DNA from: Candidatus Kapaibacterium sp.
GTDB taxonomy: Bacteria > Bacteroidota > Ignavibacteria > Kapaibacteriales > Kapaibacteriaceae
Assembly: GCA_030830285.1 (NCBI GenBank)
Contig: JAURNF010000083.1
Location: 1 to 11,248 of the forward strand
Reading direction: 5' to 3'
DNA: 11,248 nt
The position numbers were made by a program, and so were the translations under genes. Within the stretch, counting starts at the first letter, position 1. Each line of letters starts with the position of its first letter. Positions 8,303 through 11,248 of the stretch are shown here, one piece after another. The notes beneath the pieces were generated by a model, which worked only from the letters and a program-made list of their open reading frames with translations, was not told where the DNA came from and did not search any database.

Positions 8303-10411
8303 ATGCGTCGTCACCACATGCTGATCCTCCTCATCGCGTGCACGTTTGCAGTAGGCTCACTCACTGCACAACCGCTGGGTATTGCGGTGCGTGATGAGTT
8401 TACAGATAACGCTGGTCGGTGGCGCGTTGGACAATGGAACAATGGGACGGTGTCGATCGCCAATGGTCGCTATGTGATTGATCGCCGTTCTATCATGAAC
8501 GAGTGGTTCTTAGAGTCTGGCTGGTTCATTGATTATGACGCCGACTTTGATATCGATATCAAGCTCCGTCAGGTTGCGGGCGCAACAAATCAGGGATTTG
8601 GTGTGTCGTGGGCTGCAAGTACGGCACAGAATGCCAACGGCGTACTTGTAAACTCTGGCGGTAACTACAAGGTGTACACCTGGCGTGATGGACGCCAACG
8701 TGATGTGCTGCCGTGGACGCCGTCGCAAGAGATTCCAGCGATGGGGACATGGTTCACATTGACTGTGCGCAAGCGCGGATCGGGTATGAGTTTGCTCATC
8801 AACGGTGGTACGATCGTTGGCTTCGACGGACTCGATATTCAGGGTGCTATTCTGGGTCTGGTCGTCAACGGACAGATGCTGATCGAAGTCGATGAAGTAG
8901 TCATTCGACAGCGCGAGACCGGTATCGATATCGCCGACGATGTGCCTGTGCTGTCCGATCGAGAATCGCTGGGTCCACGCGTGAATAGCTACGGCGGTGA
9001 TCTCTCGCCAGTGATCACAACCAATGGCAAGCGTCTCTACTTCGGACGATATCCTCATCGTGAGAATATCGGCGATCCAGATGAGGAAGACATTTGGTAT
9101 ACCGACGTACAACCCGATGGCTCGTGGGGTCCGGCTGTGAACGTTGGTCGCCCCCTCAACAATCAAGGTGCAAACTTCCTGATCAGTATTACGCCCGATG
9201 AGAATCAGGTGTTGGTTGGGAATACCTACTATGCCAATGGCGCTCCTCGCGGACCCGGTGTGTCGCAATCGGTCCGGACGGCAAATGGATGGTCGATACC
9301 ACGCGAAGTACGCATCGACAACTACTACAACCTCCACCGGTTTAGTGAATCATGTCTTGATCCCTCCGGACGTGTCTTGCTCCAAGCTATTCAACGGCGG
9401 GACTCTCGTGGTCAGAAGGATCTCTACTTCTCGCGCAAACGTGCAGATGGAACCTTCACAGAGCCGATCAACTGCGGTCAGGACATCAACACATGGGGCA
9501 GCGAGATGTCGCCGTTTATGGCCGCTGATGGTGTCACACTCTACTTCGCGTCAGATGGTCGTCGCGGCTATGGCAATGTTGACATCTGGATGACACGACG
9601 CCTCGATGACTCATGGACGAAGTGGAGTAAGCCGAAGAACCTGGGTCCAAAGATCAACACACCTGAGTGGGACGCGTACTTCACTGTGCCTGCAAACGGT
9701 GAGTATGCCTACTTGTGTGGCACAAGTCCAGTTGATCAGAGCGCAGACCTCTATCGCATCCGTCTGACAAAGGGTGTTCAGCCACAACCTGTGGTGCTTG
9801 TGAGCGGACGCGTGCTTGATGCGTCCACGAAGAAGCCGATTGCAACGAACGTTGAGTATGAAAGCCTCACTACTCGCGTCTCGGCAGGTACGGCGCTGTC
9901 AGAACCAGTGCAAGGATCATACAAGATCGTGCTTCCGGCCGGTGATTTGTATGGTTTCCGTGCGGAAGCACCTGGGTACTATCCTGTGAGCGACAAGCTC
10001 GATACACGATCACTCACGCAGTACACCGAGCTTGAGCGTGACTTGTATTTGGTGCCAATCCGCAAGAACGAAGTCATTCGACTCAACAATCTCTTCTTTG
10101 ACTTTGCCAAGTCGGAGCTCCGACCAGAGTCATTTGCAGAACTTGATCGACTATCTGAATTCCTTGCGGCGAATACCAAGATCACGATCGAATTGTCAGG
10201 TCATACTGACAATGTTGGACAGGATGCCGAGAACAAGAAGCTGTCCCAAGAGCGCGTAAATGCAGTGCGCACCTATCTCGTGAGCAAGGGCTTGGACGAG
10301 AAGCGCATGCGTGCAGTTGGAGTTGGTAAATCAAAGCCGGTTGCATCGAATGCAACAGAAGATGGACGTCAACGCAATCGTCGAGTCGAGTTCAAGATCG
10401 TGTCCATGTAA
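8303..10411 (+). CDS. Exported LamG-like / PD40 beta-propeller / OmpA-domain protein
   Basis: A predicted periplasmic or outer-membrane-associated protein of 702 residues that should bind peptidoglycan through its C-terminus. It has a signal peptide (MRRHHMLILLIACTFAVGSL, likely cleaved near TAQ at 21-23). Residues 30-203 resemble a LamG/concanavalin-type beta-sandwich (DEFTDNAGRWRVGQW at the start, VDEVVIRQ at the end). Residues 222-488 hold PD40/WD40-like repeats such as LSPVITTNGKRLYFGRY (234-250) and MSPFMAADGVTLYFASDGRR (402-421). A carboxypeptidase-regulatory-like domain follows (about 498-585; SGRVLDASTKKPI, APGYYPVSD). The OmpA domain runs 590-702, with LFFDFAKSELRP, GHTDNVG (Asp636) and LSQERVNAV (Arg651) at the diaminopimelate-contacting positions. 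PD40-OmpA proteins are common in Bacteroidota, some tied to type IX secretion or gliding, but the function here is unknown. Its frame can start within the end of speA; the next exported protein begins 15 bases after its stop. Confidence 0.88.
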   Translation: MRRHHMLILLIACTFAVGSLTAQPLGIAVRDEFTDNAGRWRVGQWNNGTVSIANGRYVIDRRSIMNEWFLESGWFIDYDADFDIDIKLRQVAGATNQGFGVSWAASTAQNANGVLVNSGGNYKVYTWRDGRQRDVLPWTPSQEIPAMGTWFTLTVRKRGSGMSLLINGGTIVGFDGLDIQGAILGLVVNGQMLIEVDEVVIRQRETGIDIADDVPVLSDRESLGPRVNSYGGDLSPVITTNGKRLYFGRYPHRENIGDPDEEDIWYTDVQPDGSWGPAVNVGRPLNNQGANFLISITPDENQVLVGNTYYANGAPRGPGVSQSVRTANGWSIPREVRIDNYYNLHRFSESCLDPSGRVLLQAIQRRDSRGQKDLYFSRKRADGTFTEPINCGQDINTWGSEMSPFMAADGVTLYFASDGRRGYGNVDIWMTRRLDDSWTKWSKPKNLGPKINTPEWDAYFTVPANGEYAYLCGTSPVDQSADLYRIRLTKGVQPQPVVLVSGRVLDASTKKPIATNVEYESLTTRVSAGTALSEPVQGSYKIVLPAGDLYGFRAEAPGYYPVSDKLDTRSLTQYTELERDLYLVPIRKNEVIRLNNLFFDFAKSELRPESFAELDRLSEFLAANTKITIELSGHTDNVGQDAENKKLSQERVNAVRTYLVSKGLDEKRMRAVGVGKSKPVASNATEDGRQRNRRVEFKIVSM

Positions 10412-10412
10412 C

Positions 10413-10426
10413 GAACAGGGGTGTTC
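10413..10426 (+). promoter_or_regulatory. Small hairpin presenting the Shine-Dalgarno of the Asp-box gene
   Basis: GAACA (10413-10417) and TGTTC (10422-10426) are exact complements around a GGGG loop, and the ATG follows at once at 10427. The ribosome site AGGGG (10417-10421) is mostly in the loop, 5 bases from the start. A five-pair stem is weak and may be chance. The site supports 10427 as the start. Confidence 0.35.
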
Positions 10427-11248
10427 ATGCGGATGCTGTGGTTGATGTTGCTTGTGCTATGCGGGTGTGCAGCATGTGCATATGCGCAAGAACAATCACT
10501 TGTCGAACGATATCCATCGTCGCAGCTCCATCGATCCACCTCGTGGTATTCCATGTACCTTCGCGATCATTCGAATGTGTTCGATGTGATCCGCGCAATG
10601 AATGCTGATGCATCCCTTCGGCAAGGGGCTCGCAGCCGCGAATGGAAGCAGGTTACACGTTGGTTGTCACGCAAGCGGGCATTTGCTGATGAGCAGGGCA
10701 ATGTTGTAACAACGACAGCTTCGTGGGCTGACATCGAAGTCGTACGTGCTACGAAGATTGTTGATGATGTGCAGGCAGACGATCGGTGGCAATCGATCGG
10801 TCCGTTTGGCTTTGATCCAGAAGCGAAAATGGCAACTGGCTCGCAAGGTGTTGGAGTTATACGCTGCCACATCACTGATTCACGTAATCGATCACTTGTT
10901 ATCGCTGGAACGATATCGGCTGGCATATGGCGGAGTACCGACGCTGGTCGAACGTGGACCAACATTGGTGTGGACCTTCCTATTCAGTCGGTCAGTCGAC
11001 TCGCAATGTCAGGATCGACGGTGTATGCTGCAACTGATCATGGACTCTATGTTTCCAGTGATGCGGCCCTAACGTTCCGTCGCGTGCAACTGACAGGCGC
11101 TGCAGCTACCTTGGAACCAACCGGTGTTGATCAGTGTGCTACCGCACCGACAGATCCACAGCGTGTTGTTATTGCTGCCCAGGGTAGACTGTTCTTGTCG
11201 ACGAATGGTGGTGCAACATGGTCAAGTGCTTCAAACTTCCAGGGCACC
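10427..11248 (+). CDS. Secreted Asp-box (BNR/sortilin-like) beta-propeller protein, 3' end outside the window
   Basis: The frame stays open for 274 codons to the right edge, so the gene is partial. It starts with a signal peptide (MRMLWLMLLVLCGCAACAYA), probably cut before QEQS. Asp-boxes of form SxDxGxTW follow: STDAGRTW (170-177), a degenerate SSDAALTF (210-217) and STNGGATW (258-265). These mark sialidase/sortilin-type propeller blades. Residues about 38-135, with a Trp/Arg-rich stretch (REWKQVTRWL, 71-80) and WQSIGPFGFDP (121-131), resemble the region before the propeller in many secreted Bacteroidota proteins that end in a type IX secretion sorting domain. That C-terminal domain would lie beyond the window and is not seen. 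It follows the OmpA-family gene by 15 bases with its own ribosome site, so it is likely in the same transcript. No enzymatic residues can be assigned; sialidase activity should not be assumed. A lipoprotein signal at Cys14 is possible but weak. Confidence 0.82.
   Translation, partial: MRMLWLMLLVLCGCAACAYAQEQSLVERYPSSQLHRSTSWYSMYLRDHSNVFDVIRAMNADASLRQGARSREWKQVTRWLSRKRAFADEQGNVVTTTASWADIEVVRATKIVDDVQADDRWQSIGPFGFDPEAKMATGSQGVGVIRCHITDSRNRSLVIAGTISAGIWRSTDAGRTWTNIGVDLPIQSVSRLAMSGSTVYAATDHGLYVSSDAALTFRRVQLTGAAATLEPTGVDQCATAPTDPQRVVIAAQGRLFLSTNGGATWSSASNFQGT

Noticed and set aside
8510..9337. 275-codon - strand open frame opposite the OmpA-family gene
   Set aside because: The sense strand has a signal peptide and continuous domains; the antisense product shows no family motif and no ribosome site.
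10427..10489. Lipoprotein signal at LCGC in the Asp-box protein
   Set aside because: Cys at the -2 position is unusual for a lipobox, and AYA before QEQS offers a normal signal peptidase I site. I kept it only as an alternative.

Overview
The window looks like ordinary chromosome from a member of the Bacteroidota/Chlorobiota side of the FCB group (Ignavibacteria or Kapabacteria-like is my best guess). Four things point there: a type III glutamine synthetase; promoter elements matching the Bacteroidota pattern TTG-N19-TAnnTTTG; an outer-membrane protein joining a PD40-type propeller to an OmpA domain; and a secreted Asp-box protein whose N-terminus resembles type IX secretion cargo. This is inferred from gene content and no marker gene proves it. 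There are no rRNAs, tRNAs, CRISPR arrays, insertion sequences or phage genes. Coding density is very high, and no gene-free stretch reaches 300 bases.

Layout. mtgA, a monofunctional peptidoglycan glycosyltransferase, runs leftward at 25-711. A 69-base divergent region (712-780) separates it from a rightward pair: an Lrp/AsnC-family regulator (781-1236) and a type III glutamine synthetase (1242-3398), 5 bases apart. The synthetase converges, with 8 bases between stops, on a leftward pair made of a Fur-family regulator (5873-6340) followed after 12 bases by DNA topoisomerase I (3407-5860). Fur diverges across 64 bases from a rightward cluster: biosynthetic arginine decarboxylase speA (6405-8300), an exported LamG-like/PD40/OmpA protein (8303-10411, its frame overlapping the end of speA), and an exported Asp-box protein (10427 to the right edge, incomplete).

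How the genes may work together. The regulator next to glutamine synthetase suggests local nitrogen or amino-acid control. Fur ahead of topA suggests that a metal-responsive regulator and the main relaxing topoisomerase share one transcript. SpeA makes agmatine, the first step of polyamine synthesis from arginine. The two genes after it are cell-envelope or secreted products with no obvious metabolic link to it. Both divergent regions carry inverted repeats overlapping promoter-like elements, and these are the most testable regulatory signals here.

I did not find a clearly new multi-gene system. The more unusual points are the fur-topA linkage, the lysine/alanine tail that replaces zinc ribbons in TopA, a probable glnN terminator written inside the topA tail codons, and the two dyad-containing divergent promoters.
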